From: Lepturacanthus savala
Taxonomy: Eukaryota > Chordata > Actinopteri > Scombriformes > Trichiuridae
NCBI GenBank assembly: GCA_030544235.1
Contig: CM060484.1
Coordinates: 6,610,031-6,674,030 of the forward strand
DNA: 64,000 nucleotides
Reading direction: 5' to 3'
Both the position numbers and the translations under genes were made by a program. The notes beneath the pieces are model-generated. The model was not told the DNA's origin. It worked only from the letters and a program-made list of their open reading frames with translations, and did no database searches. How positions within the stretch are numbered: position 1 is the first letter of the stretch; each line of letters begins with the position of its first letter. This document shows, piece after piece, positions 23,106 through 33,774 of the stretch.

Positions 23106-23720
23106 GACTCAATAATAACGTTTTTTTTTCTTTTAACGTTTCAATAATAGCAATACTTCTTCAAGGTTTGTATTCATCTCATCATGGTGTTGTAGACATG
23201 CCTATGTTCAGGAGTGAAATTTTAACAGGAGCATTTAAAATTTTGGAGAATTCACCACTGATTAATAATAAAAATGTCACACATGAAGCAAACCATGTGG
23301 GCTGCACAAATAGAAGAGCGCACTATGTTGAGTATATCTCACTGTTCACCGTTCATCAGCTTTTGTTGGCCCAAATCAACTGAGTTAAATTAGCCATTCT
23401 ATAATTTCCACAAATCTACATTCTCTGATATGAGTATATGAGTAAAAAATAACACCACTCCTTATCGTTCAATTAGACGTGATGAACGTGAACGGCAATG
23501 TTTTTTGCTACAAGTTAATTATATGGCGGGACTGTATATTATATAATGATTCCCCACTCTAACGAGAAGCTTAATAAAATAAGTTGACTATCATCATTAA
23601 AGGCAAACAATAATAATGTTTTATTTCCACACCGGCAATCAATTTGTCATTGAGTGTGAAGTTTTTTTTTCCAATTTGATTTGTCCTAACATAACATCTG
23701 TTTAAAGGGTGAGCATGTGG
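23106..23720. other. AT-rich spacer, no gene
   Basis: AT-rich sequence. A 95-codon open frame (23096-23383) has no domain or codon evidence. Confidence 0.4.
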
Positions 23721-23722
23721 GT

Positions 23723-23749
23723 GTGTGTGTGTTTCTGTGTGTGTGTGTC
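23723..23749. repeat. (TG)n microsatellite
   Basis: Two short TG runs separated by TTTC. Confidence 0.9.
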
Positions 23750-23754
23750 AGGGT

Positions 23755-23865
23755 AAATGATAGAGGAGGGTTGGATTGACCTCCTAATTACTGCAGCGGT
23801 GATGGGAGGAGAGACGCGAGGCCAGAGGTTAATAGCTGGGTTGTCGGACAAGAAGCCCGAGCGGG
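23755..23865. promoter_or_regulatory. Short candidate regulatory island
   Basis: Contains CCTAATTACTGCAG and GAGGTTAATAGCTGG in complex sequence, then passes directly into a G-run and purine tract. Confidence 0.28.
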
Positions 23866-24060
23866 GGGGGGGGCGAGGGGAGGCGGGAGGGAGAGGGAGG
23901 AGGCGAGGGATGAGCAGGAGAGAGGCGAGGAGGAGGTGGGCACGAACAAAGTGGAGGAGAAGGACACGTATGGGTGCTGTGAGGAGACGAAGGGAGGGAA
24001 AGAAAGAAAAAGAAGTAGGATGAAAAAAGGATGAAAGGGGAGAGGATGGGGAGAAAGAAT
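23866..24060. repeat. G/A-rich polypurine tract
   Basis: A G10-type run followed by GGGAGGC/GAGGAGG and later AAAGAAAG units. It yields Arg/Gly- and Pro/Ser-rich open frames on the two strands, both artefacts. Confidence 0.85.
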
Positions 24061-24115
24061 AAAAACTGTTCAATGGTAAACTTGTAAATCTCTTTCATGT
24101 AAGACTACGTTTCTT

Positions 24116-24450
24116 CCACTATCGTTCAAAAGTTTGGGTCACACTTTTATTTACCACCTAACATGATCGTATAAGGGTTTTCTAATCATCCATCAGCCTT
24201 CTGACGCAATGAGCAAACACATTGTACCATTAGAACAATGGAGTGATAGTTGCTGGAAATGGGCCTCTATACACTGATGTAGATATTGATGCACCAAAAA
24301 CCAGACATTTGCAGCTAGAATAGTCATTTACCACATTAGCAATGTATAGAGTGTATTTCTGATTAGTTTAAAGTTATCTTCATTGAAAAAAGTGCTTTTC
24401 TTTCAAAAATAAGGAAATTTCTTGACCCCAAACTTTTGAATGGTAGTGTA
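24116..24450 (+). mobile_element. Tc1/mariner-like MITE, internally deleted copy
   Basis: The termini CACTATCGTTCAAAAGTTTGG and TTGACCCCAAACTTTTGAATGG match the 14183 copy in the same orientation. About 150 bases of the left half are missing. Internal blocks (TCATCCATCAGCCTTCTGACG, TAGTTGCTGGAAATGGG) are shared. Confidence 0.75.
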
Positions 24451-25710
24451 TATTGTGCCTTCAGAGGTTTTCAAGAATTAAAAAAAATTCCAACACAGCC
24501 ACAACTTAACAAGAAGATACATTATTTGTGTTCCAAACCAACCCAAATGGATAGTTTCTGCTCCTCTTCCTCTATATGGTCAATGTTTGATGAAGTTAAA
24601 GCAAATAAAACTGCTCTGTTAAGTTTATGGCACAGATTACGGTCAAAACCAACCAGTCAGGTTTGCAAAAGCGTGTGAACACTGGTTTCTAGAGTCTACA
24701 TTGGATTCTCCCTACACCTGACATGCACTATGACCTCCACAATCAGAAGTTTAACGTCATTTTTTTCCACAAGAGGGCTGTGAGAAAAAAAGAACGTAAA
24801 GGTTCACCTGCTTCTTTCCTTTCGAACTTGGCATATTGTAAAAGTCTTTCAATTTAACCTTGTACAAGCTTCCTGTTTCTCTTCCTGAACGACTAACAAG
24901 ACGTGTGTTTGCTTGAGTCAAAATAAAGTTGTAACCGTTCGTGCTCATGCTGCGATTGAGTGTGTCTTTATCTAGGCCATATTACCCAAGCAAACATTGT
25001 AGTTAACTGCTGCTGCCTTTAAAAAAAAAGAAAAAAAAATCACAATTAATTTAGACAAGCCCCCTCCAAAATAAAAGCAATTCCCCCTCTGTGTGCGTCT
25101 GGTACAGTTTGTCTGTTGCCTGGAGCGCTGAGAGGCGATTAGAGAGCCAGAAAAAAAAAAGAAAAAAAGGGTTAGAAAGACAGAACCTCATCAGGAATAT
25201 GGAACGGCTCTCTGAGACAGACTGAGACACACCAAGTGACACCCATAACCCAATTAAAGCAGGAGCAAATGAAAATGCAAAAGCCTGAATGGGAATAGGC
25301 CAGGGGCTTGACAAATACATCTGCTGTGTTTAGGGCTGGCTGCTGAGAAACAATAGTGATTCCTGCAGATTCAAATGTCACTGTGAGGTATCCAAGACGT
25401 TGTGGCGGCGGAGCTCACTCTGTTTCTAGAAGAAAGCAAAGTATACTTATTTTGAAGAAGAAAAGGCATCTTAGTAAAGTGTTAATACAAGCTGCTTAGT
25501 ACTCCATGGCACATTCCCATAGAACTCTCTGGGATTCCTCATTTATAGGTGTTTTAATAATGACATTAGAAAGCACAGTCAAACATGTTGCTCCAAAATC
25601 TCCCATACGTTTCCAATTATGTGAAGATCTGATGACTCCAATGTGACCCTGTGTGTCCAGTAAAAGCTTCTCTATCTCTTCAACTTTTCTTTCTTCAGTA
25701 TCGAGTTGAA
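24451..25710. other. Unique sequence, no gene
   Basis: Mixed DNA with A-runs at 25020-25040 and 25150-25168. CCACAAGAGGGC near 24767 loosely resembles a CTCF core. No exon is recognised. Confidence 0.4.
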
Positions 25711-25713
25711 AAC

Positions 25714-25830
25714 AAACTTGAAATAAGATAAATTATCTAATAGTGGAATTAGATAATTCTACTCAATATTGGACTAATTGTACCAAAAAACAATATATTA
25801 TCACCAGTTAGGATTTCAGTTTTTGCATTG
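25714..25830. mobile_element. hAT-like MITE (CACTGCAAAAA family), truncated copy
   Basis: Shares CTACTCAATATTGGACTAATTG and the TACCAAAA junction with the 19112 element and ends GATTTCAGTTTTTGCATTG, a mutated form of the GCAGTG terminus. Its left part is missing. Confidence 0.6.
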
Positions 25831-26430
25831 AATAATCGATTTATTTATTTGTTTATTTATATTATGCGTGAGAATCTGATTTAAAGAAATATAGAATACA
25901 AACTTATAGGAAATGTAATGTAACAATTTTGATATGTAATAGAAAAATAATCCTTTAGCCATTTAGCCATAGCCAAAAATACAGGCATTTTTATTAAAAA
26001 AAGAAAGTACATTTCCATGTGTAATATAAAAAAATGCAACTTTAACGGATGTGTTAATGCTTCTCAAAGTTTTCAATAAACAATCACATTAATAACTTGA
26101 TGATGCTGTTATCTTTATTGCATTTTTCATTAAAGTTACAAAGCATGTTAAAACAACAATAAATAAATGTCAGTAAGATAAACAGGGGGGGAGACACTTC
26201 CAGATATAATTGTAATTGAAAGCGAAATTATGTCGAATATAATGACAACAAAATTGTTCCCAACTAATTAAAGCTTTTGTTTGTGTTTATGCTTTTTTTT
26301 TTAACATTACAAGTAATTTAAAGTCCTGCTTTTCCAGTCTTTGTTCCTTAGGCAGGGTGCACCAAAAATACTTTATCTTTTATAACAAAGAAAATAAAAT
26401 AATAATAATAATTAAGTTCTGCCCTGGGAC
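25831..26430. other. AT-rich spacer, no feature
   Basis: Very AT-rich with short ATTT and AATA repeats (for example 26397-26412). Nothing else is recognised. Confidence 0.5.
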
Positions 26431-26434
26431 AACA

Positions 26435-26745
26435 GCTCATAAAAAGATAGCAATAAACATGTTGTGGGACCCGTACGGGGAACACTTGTTTCACGCCTCG
26501 GCCTGTAGTTTTAGAGCTGAGGCGTCTGATTGGTTAACGTCGTGGAAACACTGATGGTGGCGTCCGTGTTTGTAACTAATTACCCTGATTGATTCCGACT
26601 GCAGCTTGCTTTTGAGTGGCATTTCATCATGATGTTCTTTAGTTAATATCCCCACTCCCCGCTAATAAGGCAACAATTAAAACAGTCATTTGCATCTAAC
26701 ATTATACCCTCTATTAGCTAGCGAGGGAAAATCGTAGCTGAAGGG
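26435..26745. promoter_or_regulatory. Candidate regulatory island with octamer and TAATTA
   Basis: About 300 bases of complex sequence with TAATTA at 26577-26582, GATTGATTCC, GGTTAACG and an ATTTGCAT octamer at 26688-26695. It sits between AT-rich DNA and microsatellites and contains no repeat. This is one of the better enhancer candidates by composition and motif clustering. Confidence 0.4.
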
Positions 26746-26778
26746 GGCAGAGGTTGCGGAAAAAAGAGACAAAATGCA

Positions 26779-26883
26779 AAGTGTGTGTGTGTGTGTGACG
26801 GTGTGTGCTTTTTGTGAACATACATAAATGCAGCTATATACAAAAAATAAGCTTGTGAACACACACACACACACACACACACG
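26779..26883. repeat. Convergent (GT)n and (CA)n microsatellites
   Basis: GT array 26779-26797 and CA array 26859-26882 with about 60 bases between, forming an inverted pair. Confidence 0.9.
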
Positions 26884-26934
26884 CTAGAAGGCTGTCTTGT
26901 CCACATGCTCGGACATCCACGCGTTTCCCTCTGC

Positions 26935-27340
26935 ACTGCCCAGCTGATTTATGGGAAATGTGACTGCCGGTTCCATGACCCTGCGACGGTACTCCGTGTC
27001 CGACCCTTGGTACCCTGACACACACGCACACACAAACACACACACACTCTCTGTCTCTTTCTTTCACTCACAAACACACACAAGCAGGAGTCCAGCCATC
27101 ACTCGTAGGAATATGAGTTGCCACGCCAAAGAATGGGGGTCCACGGGCTGTCCTTGGGGCTGATTGGCTGAGAGTTGTCAAACGACCACGGCAGCGGCGG
27201 GCAGGGGGCCTCTCTCCCCCCTAAAATCAATTTCAATCAACGCGGAGACGCAATATTATCAAATGTCAAGTCCACCGCGGCCCTCGGCCCTGCGCCGCAG
27301 CAAAAAATTATTCCTGACAGCCACTTGCCGACTTAATTAA
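26935..27340. promoter_or_regulatory. Candidate regulatory island, CpG-containing
   Basis: Complex sequence split by a CA-rich patch (27018-27080). The second half (27085-27335) includes GGGGCTGATTGGCTGAG (inverted CCAAT), CGGCAGCGGCGGG, TCAATTTCAATCAACGCGG and CTTAATTAAG. It ends abruptly at a poly-A run. The CpG content and CCAAT box would fit either an enhancer or a weak promoter. Confidence 0.38.
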
Positions 27341-27344
27341 GTGC

Positions 27345-27470
27345 AAAAAAAAAAAAAAAAAAAGGAAAAAAAGGAGGAGCGGGAGAGTGGAGTGGAGTGG
27401 AGGGGAGGGGAGGCGGCGGGGGTGGTGAAAAGGAGGAGGAGGAGGAGGAGGGGTGGGTGTGTGGGGGGGA
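27345..27470. repeat. Polypurine, G-rich tract with G4 potential
   Basis: A-run followed by GGAGTGGAGTGG, GGGGAGGGGAGG, GGCGGGGGTGG and a GGA array. Four or more G3-type runs lie within about 30 bases near 27401-27424. Confidence 0.8.
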
Positions 27471-27565
27471 TTAGGAATCAAATACCTCAATTGGTCAGTT
27501 GGTCTTTTTGTTTGGTTGACTGCTCGTATTGACAAGGCCTCAGAATGATAGCCTCACTGGGGAGC
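27471..27565. promoter_or_regulatory. Short candidate regulatory island
   Basis: Complex non-repetitive segment (AATACCTCAATTGGTCAG, GTATTGACAAGGC) lying between two polypurine tracts. Survival of complex sequence between low-complexity tracts hints at constraint; this is inference. Confidence 0.25.
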
Positions 27566-27880
27566 AGTCAGGAGGAGAGGGAGGGATGGAGGGAGGAGGA
27601 GGAGGAGGAGGAGGAGGAGGAAGGCTTGAAAGAAGGAGATGGAGAGAAGGATAGGCAAAGAGGACTGGGGTGAAAGAGGAGAAGTATAGGGTAGAACCGG
27701 GAAAGACATGGCGGAGATCAAGAGGAGCGAGGAAAAGATGGGATGTAGTACGAAGAATGAAGGGAAGAAAGACAAAGTTAAGGATGGAGATAAGGAATGT
27801 GAGAGGAAGAGGAAAGAAAGAGCAGATGGATGAGTTGAGTGAGGGATACAGGAAGAGGAATAGGGGAGTGAGCGCTAGTT
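27566..27880. repeat. Polypurine tract with (GGA)n
   Basis: A GGA trinucleotide array at 27586-27622 inside a longer A/G-rich stretch. The plus-strand Arg/Lys/Glu open frame is compositional. Confidence 0.85.
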
Positions 27881-27897
27881 TATTGACAGGGATCTCC

Positions 27898-27901
<4 letters not shown>

Positions 27902-27940
<39 letters not shown>
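27902..27940. repeat. (CA)n microsatellite, pure
   Basis: About 19 uninterrupted CA units. Confidence 0.95.
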
Positions 27941-27944
<4 letters not shown>

Positions 27945-28062
27945 CACTTGATATTGAAATGATTCCTTGGGAAATAAATCACATTTCGATTGGCTGGTAA
28001 TTGCAGAGGATCGATCAACACGTTCTGCTCGGCTCTCTCAGGGATTTTCCTCTTTTGTCCAC

Positions 28063-28097
<35 letters not shown>

Positions 28098-28250
28098 GCT
28101 GCCCGATGGGGACCTTGAACCTCAAGGGAGAACTGATACCTGATTGGGCGAATCAGTAAACATGAGCTGCTGATTGTTCCTATGCAGATTAATATGACGG
28201 GCGAGTTGGGCGGGAGAAAAGGAGAGGCCGATTTTTGAGAAAGAAAGGAG
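27941..28250. promoter_or_regulatory. Candidate regulatory island interrupted by (CA)n
   Basis: Complex sequence (TTCGATTGGCTGGTAATTGC, GAGGATCGATCAACACG) broken by a CA array at 28064-28095, then further complex sequence (GGGCGAATCAG, GATTAATATGACGGGC). An inverted CCAAT box occurs near 27988. Confidence 0.3.
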
Positions 28251-28339
28251 AGGGGGAAAAAAGAAAATCACTGACCATATGAATAAAAGCTAAAAACGTA
28301 GCATCTTAAAAGACTTACACGCTGGAATAAAGTCAAGGC

Positions 28340-28690
28340 AACATGAAGCTGGAGATCAGGAATGTGCAGTATTTATCGCATCATAACCACCGTGTTATTT
28401 CCCACGCGGGCGTCTCACCTTTTAAAACGCTGCATGATTTTGTCTCCTTTGGCTCGACATGCTGCAGAAGTGCTGGGCTGATTCATGAATGAGTAATTTT
28501 GATCAATTCCGCAATCAGTCAGCAGTTAGAGGTCCATCTCCCTCATGTTAAAGTATGATTTATAAATGGCTAGAGGTCATTATGACGCTACCGGCGCTTT
28601 ATCAGGCTAAATGAGAATGGCCTTTCTACTCATGCTCTCTGTATGACAGGGACAAGCAGGTTGTCAATACAGAAATGACCCTGCTGTAGG
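28340..28690. promoter_or_regulatory. Candidate regulatory island
   Basis: Non-repetitive sequence with TGATTCATGAATGAGTAATTTTGAT, ATTTATAAATGGC and CCGGCGC segments. Composition resembles the other islands. No gene. Confidence 0.3.
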
Positions 28691-28702
28691 GCTGGAAGAA
28701 AG

Positions 28703-28874
28703 ACACACACACACACACACACATAGGAACCACAAGCCTGTTTGCACACATACAATAACACAAATGGAAACATACACACCTGAGGCTTATATATGCCAAC
28801 ACACACACACACAGAAATGCAGAAAAAAGTCCAAAAGTTACACATCATCCCTGAACACACAACCACATCATGCA

Positions 28875-28944
<70 letters not shown>
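28703..28944. repeat. Cluster of (CA)n arrays
   Basis: Three CA arrays (28703-28722, 28800-28812, 28877-28944) within 240 bases. The last is a pure run of about 34 units, the longest CA run in the window. Confidence 0.95.
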
Positions 28945-28946
<2 letters not shown>

Positions 28947-29079
28947 TAGTATATACTCCCATGCAGGTGATCGGTCAATACACACATTGATCACCTTGTG
29001 ATTTACAGGAGCAGCAAGTATTGTAAACAGCAGGATGGATTTTTCTGTTTCTATAAAATACATAAACAATTTATTCACC

Positions 29080-29240
29080 TTTTTAGAGGCAAATCAATGC
29101 GATTCTCTGGATGAAGAACACGTTTCTCCACGGTATAAAAAACAGACAGGGATTGATGGCATTAGGTCACTAATTTGTAATAACCCGCCCAGGGACTACT
29201 ACGGAGGAAAATTAGCTCATTAGCTAACTCCGGCACATTT
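29080..29240. promoter_or_regulatory. Candidate regulatory island
   Basis: Complex sequence with CTAATTTGTAATAACCCG and an inverted GCTCATTAGCTAAC segment, directly upstream of AT-rich DNA. Enhancer call by inference. Confidence 0.28.
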
Positions 29241-29420
29241 ACATTGATGCGGAAACTGAGATGTTGATTAATGTGTATTGTCCCTGGTAAATAAATGAAT
29301 GAATAGAGTTGTTATTCAAGCATAATTTAAAGCTGGTGAAAACTGCTGGTGAATTGTAAAAGAAAAAATAAATTTGGATTGATTTACAGTACACAACTGA
29401 AAAACAAACAACTAATTGAC

Positions 29421-29424
<4 letters not shown>

Positions 29425-29476
<52 letters not shown>

Positions 29477-29485
29477 ATATATATA
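29425..29485. repeat. (AT)n microsatellite
   Basis: About 60 bases of AT with one TT phase shift near 29465. It produces Ile/Tyr open frames on both strands that are artefacts. Confidence 0.95.
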
Positions 29486-29624
29486 AGCAAGGAGTCTGTG
29501 AGTCTGTGGCTCACATATCTGTTGCTTCCCAGCACTTTCGTTATAATTCAAAGCTCCGTTGTCCCATTTCTTTCTGCACTGATTGTGCAGCCGACCTAAC
29601 AAAAGTATTGTAATGTCACTCAAA

Positions 29625-30012
29625 AACGACATGCTAGGACGTTAGCTGGTTTAGCTTCTACTTCATTCCTCATGCCAACAAAGGCTACAGTGAAATCCCA
29701 GCACTATCACCTAACAGAACAAAATCTAGGCCTAATCTCATTTATTTATGAACACATATAACCATAGCTTGCCCAAGTTGTTATACTATACAGAAAAAAA
29801 ATGAACAAGTAAGAGATTTATCACAAGTCCGGTTCCACTTGGCTTATCAACACAATTTCAAAACTGATGTGTAGATTAAGATCAGCACTGTCACTGTATT
29901 TTAATTGTTTTCACAAGTTTCATAGTCACCGTAGTTGGTTCATTGGTCAGTCTGGCTGCATTCTGCAACCTTACAACTAGATGCCCCCAGAAACTACACA
30001 CTGCAGCTTTAA
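29625..30012 (-). mobile_element. Probable TTAA-ended non-autonomous element
   Basis: On the minus strand it starts TTAAAGCTGCAGTGTGTAG at 30012, then TTTCTGGGGGCATC and GTTGCAGAATGCAG. I recognise this as a widespread fish repeat terminus. The distal end near 29625-29660 is not clear. Superfamily not determined; TTAA at the tip would fit a piggyBac-type target. Confidence 0.45.
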
Positions 30013-30443
30013 GGTCTGGACAGTGTGGACACACCAGAATTGAAAACAGCTTTCAGCTTTTGGTGATCTTTGAACACACATTTGCATCATTGACTGATAG
30101 CAAGCTTCCTTGATAGCATCAATTTTCTGAAGGTAAAGAGTTAGAGAGTCTAAAATAGACAGTGTAATATAAGTGCCGCTCCAAGTTGACCAAGGCACTG
30201 ATATTGACAGCTTCATTCAGATATGTAAGCAGCATTGGTAGCAGATATGTAAGTTTGTCCAAAGTATCATCTGGTCCTGAGTCTGTGGGATTCCTCCTTC
30301 CATTATTTTTCCAATTCTATGTTTTGTAGACTCAACCTAAATGAGGAAAAGAGGTAAACATAGATAGAAAGATAATATTTGTTATCTGTCTATTTGTATT
30401 TATGTGAGTTGCTCTATGTGAGACCAAGTTTGGATGCTTGTAT

Positions 30444-30445
<2 letters not shown>
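30013..30445. other. Unique sequence, no gene
   Basis: AT-rich with TTTGTAGACTCAAC and TAGATAGAAAGATAA segments. Nothing recognised. Confidence 0.4.
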
Positions 30446-30447
<2 letters not shown>

Positions 30448-30487
<40 letters not shown>

Positions 30488-30690
30488 AGGGTGCTTTGTG
30501 TAAATAAGCGTACCCACACCCCTGCAGGGAGGTCAGAACACCCATCCATCTAGCCCTGCCTAGGGTCATCACACACACACACACACTGTTTCCCTCATTC
30601 ACACACTCACAAAAGCTTTTTCTCCTTTTTCTGGTATCTCTTCTCCTCAGAAACACACACACAGCCACACACACACACATTCACACACCT
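30448..30690. repeat. Cluster of (CA)n arrays
   Basis: A pure CA array at 30448-30484 and shorter CA runs at 30570-30586, 30650-30680. The sequence between is complex but short. Confidence 0.9.
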
Positions 30691-30803
30691 CGTCCACCCT
30701 GCAGGCATCATTTAGTGGTTTGTGTTCAGAAAGTGTTTTGGATGTGTAACACTGGAGATGACACAGGAAGACACAGGAAGACAGAACACTGTCCAGAGGT
30801 CAC

Positions 30804-30805
<2 letters not shown>

Positions 30806-30852
<47 letters not shown>

Positions 30853-30943
30853 TGTGTGTGTGTGCCACCTTAATGTTTTCAAGCTACAGAGGTGGCAAAC
30901 ACCTGCGGAGTGCTGCTCACACCACTCACCTCTTAATGTCTTT

Positions 30944-31004
<61 letters not shown>
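30806..31004. repeat. Long inverted pair of (GT)n and (CA)n arrays
   Basis: A GT array of about 58 bases (30806-30863, with one GG break) and a CA array of about 58 bases (30947-31004) flank about 83 bases of unique sequence. The arms are complementary, so the region can form a large hairpin or cruciform. Confidence 0.9.
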
Positions 31005-31006
<2 letters not shown>

Positions 31007-31699
31007 AGCTTTATGTTGGTTTACTTCTTTAGTTGATGAGAGAATTGAAAACAATCTATGTAGTGTTGTGTATCTCTCTCTCTCCCTCTCTCCAGAGAGG
31101 TTGCAGTACTTTAGTTTCTTCCTGCGAGTAGACCTCTCGTCACCCTCCCAGATGATTTCTAATGTTTAGGGAGGGACTGAAGCACAGAGAAAATGGAGGT
31201 TGGGATGGATGAACAGAGAGCGGAAGCTGAGAGGTGAGAGGGAGCGTACAAAGGTGCAACAGCATGTTTATTTATTAAAACGCTAAAACGACCAAATATG
31301 CTCAGCTGAATAATTCAAAACTCCATTCTTTAGTTAATTTTACTTTATTTCACAGCATGGGTCTAAATTAATTAAATCTCCCAAATATTAGATTTGCTTG
31401 TTATGTTAATTTTTTCCTTATTCGTACAGTCTATTGTTGTTGAGACAAAATGCATTGACACACCTCTTTACATTTGCATACACAGATTTATGACACGGAT
31501 ATATGGATGGAAGTAATGCAGACAGACTGTAAAACATGCACATGAACACCATTGGTACATGTCTACATACAGTAGATGCATGAATGCATTCATAAAGATA
31601 AATCAGTAAAATTTTAACCACGGCATGAAACAAGTATGTTGTGGTTATGGGGCATTAGCAGCTGTATTTACCACCCTGACCATCACTTAACAGCGCTCA

Positions 31700-31700
<1 letters not shown>
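31005..31700. other. Unique sequence, no gene
   Basis: A CT run near 31074-31094 and otherwise AT-rich unique DNA. No exon is recognised. Confidence 0.4.

Positions 31701-31704
<4 letters not shown>

Positions 31705-31751
<47 letters not shown>
31705..31751. repeat. (GT)n microsatellite, pure
   Basis: About 23 uninterrupted units. Confidence 0.95.
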
Positions 31752-31753
<2 letters not shown>

Positions 31754-31938
31754 ATGCACATATTTACGGGCGTGTTAAAGGCTTTTAGTTGGACAGAGAC
31801 TGAGCGATTGCTTTTCTCTAACTGTCAGAGAGACCTCATCCCCATCTCTGATTGTTATTCTGTGGTTCTGGCAAACACACACACACACATGCACGATAAG
31901 AGTGCAGGTCCCTGCTGGTTTGCCCTCACTGCACACAA

Positions 31939-31973
31939 CCCCCCCCCCCCCCCCCCCCACCCCCCACCCCCCA
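31939..31973. repeat. Poly-C run and C-rich tract
   Basis: An uninterrupted C20 run (31939-31958) is followed by A-separated C6 runs. A second C13 run lies at 32081-32093. The complementary strand has G-quadruplex potential. Confidence 0.95.
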
Positions 31974-32150
31974 CGCCGCCCTCAAACTCCTTTTACGTTC
32001 TTAAATATTGATAAGTAGCTTTGCAACATTAATATCTTAGATGGCTTACAAGAACACTTAAATAAAATATCACTCGACCACCCCCCCCCCCCCTCCTCCC
32101 TCTAGCCTCTCACTTGTTTTTCATTTCTGTAATGCGTTTGTCTGTTTGGG

Positions 32151-32151
<1 letters not shown>

Positions 32152-32193
<42 letters not shown>
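32152..32193. repeat. (TG)n microsatellite, pure
   Basis: About 21 uninterrupted units. Confidence 0.95.
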
Positions 32194-32194
<1 letters not shown>

Positions 32195-32199
32195 TACAA

Positions 32200-33065
32200 G
32201 AGGATTATAGGAACTGTGTGCATGTTCATATAATGAAAATGGGTACTTTTTTGCATCTCAAAAACATTTTTACATAAAATTGTACAGAAAATAGATGTTT
32301 TATTGTCAGATTTTAGCATTCCAAAAAAACACAAACTATAGTTGCTTCTGATTAACTGATGTTTGTTCAGTCATTGAAATTGTCCAGTTGGAGAGTGCAA
32401 ACAGTCAAGGTCTAAACTGCTTAAAGTTAATTGCAGACCCCTGTGACCCTAGTGAGTAATAAGCAGGTATAGAAAATGACTGACTGTTACTGGGGAAACT
32501 AATATGAGTTCAACTGACTACAATTTAAAGGGATAAATGCTTCTTGAATAAAAAACTAAACCAAAAAACATTGTACAGCATGATAATGCACCCCAAGTTG
32601 TCTCAATACAGAAAATAATGAACTCACCAATAAAAGAGAAATATTATATTCAATTATTAAATAACCTGCTGATTTTTCTGTAGCAGAAAAGAGTGAAAAA
32701 TGCAAATCATGATTTAATTTAAGTCTATCTTGATAATATTTGATTATATAACATTTTATGCATAAAGCAGTAGAACCAGATCATGAATAAAGATTAATTA
32801 AATATCAAAATAGTTGCAAACCATTTTTACTGGTTGACAATGTTCATATTCTATACTGTCCATTGACAGATCAATTAACTAATCTTTAAGGTGTAGGCTA
32901 ATCAGATGAAACTCAAAGAGAAAAGTAGATTTTCCCCTAATTCTTTGTAAGATTAGTTCTTGCCACTTTGAACAAAGACTAGGTTCAAAAGAAGCCACAA
33001 AGAGATTAAGTTGAGGCTCATCCAACTAGAACCTGCTGTGAGAAAATCTCAACATAATCTCATTT
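32200..33065. other. AT-rich unique sequence, no gene
   Basis: About 870 bases of AT-rich DNA with no open frame, repeat or motif cluster that I can support. Confidence 0.5.
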
Positions 33066-33069
33066 AGGA

Positions 33070-33360
33070 AGCGGAGTGAAGCTCATTTCACTTACAAGGG
33101 ATGACAGACGTGTTAACACTCAACTAAAGGTATAGAGCGTTTAAGAGTGTGTGTGTTTCTGGTGTGCGTCATGACAAGATTTAACTCCACTGTGGTCCTG
33201 AGAGGCTGATAGAGCGTTTTAAAGGGATTAGAACGGGATTAGGGACCAACTGGGAGGGATTAGCTCCCGGACTCTCTTATAGCTGCTCACATAGCAGATA
33301 AACAGGGACACAATGTGTGTGACACACATGTGAGCGTCTAGCGCCACACACACTCCACAT
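33070..33360. promoter_or_regulatory. Candidate regulatory island
   Basis: Complex sequence with GAGCGTTTTAAAGGGATTAG, a GAACGGGATTAGGGACC segment and GGGATTAGCTCCCGG. GGGATTA recurs near 33226, 33235 and 33256; it resembles bicoid/Otx-type GGATTA sites. Function is inferred. Confidence 0.33.
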
Positions 33361-33417
33361 CTGAGTGGTGTTTTGTCTGCTGTTATGTATTATTTAACAA
33401 AATCTGGTCATCACAGG

Positions 33418-33440
33418 AAGTAGTAGTAGTAGTAGTAGTA
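33418..33440. repeat. (TAG)n microsatellite
   Basis: Seven TAG units. Confidence 0.95.
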
Positions 33441-33774
33441 CATGATGCCATGAACAATAAAAAAAATGGCACTGTTGTGCTTGGAAATGTCTGGCATTTT
33501 TTCTAAGCTTTTTGTCTTAAAGATCAGTGAAATTGATCAAAATTTCTAGTGGGGAATTAGCTGCAAAAAGGGTCAATTCAAAATTTCAAGGCAACAAACT
33601 TCCATAAAATTGTAAAATTGGGCAATTATTATAAATAGTTTTGCTTACATTCTAATAACTTTGAACTGTTACTTGTGATAACTCTCTCAAAAATTGCTAT
33701 TGCAATCCCTACTCTCCCTTTAACACAATACCAGCCAGTCAGAAGACAACATGGCGTCCTATTTGAATTTGCTC
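33441..33774. other. AT-rich spacer
   Basis: AT-rich unique sequence leading into the family B repeat. No gene. Confidence 0.4.

Noticed and set aside
24760..24785. CCACAAGAGGGC considered as a CTCF insulator site
   Set aside because: Matches only part of the CTCF core and is a common word; not enough for a call.
28703..28944. Regularly spaced CA arrays considered as a CRISPR-like array
   Set aside because: The repeats are simple dinucleotides, the spacing is irregular, and the DNA is vertebrate in character.
28630..28962. Poly-Val/Cys open frame
   Set aside because: Translation of a TG array, one of many such artefacts in the window.
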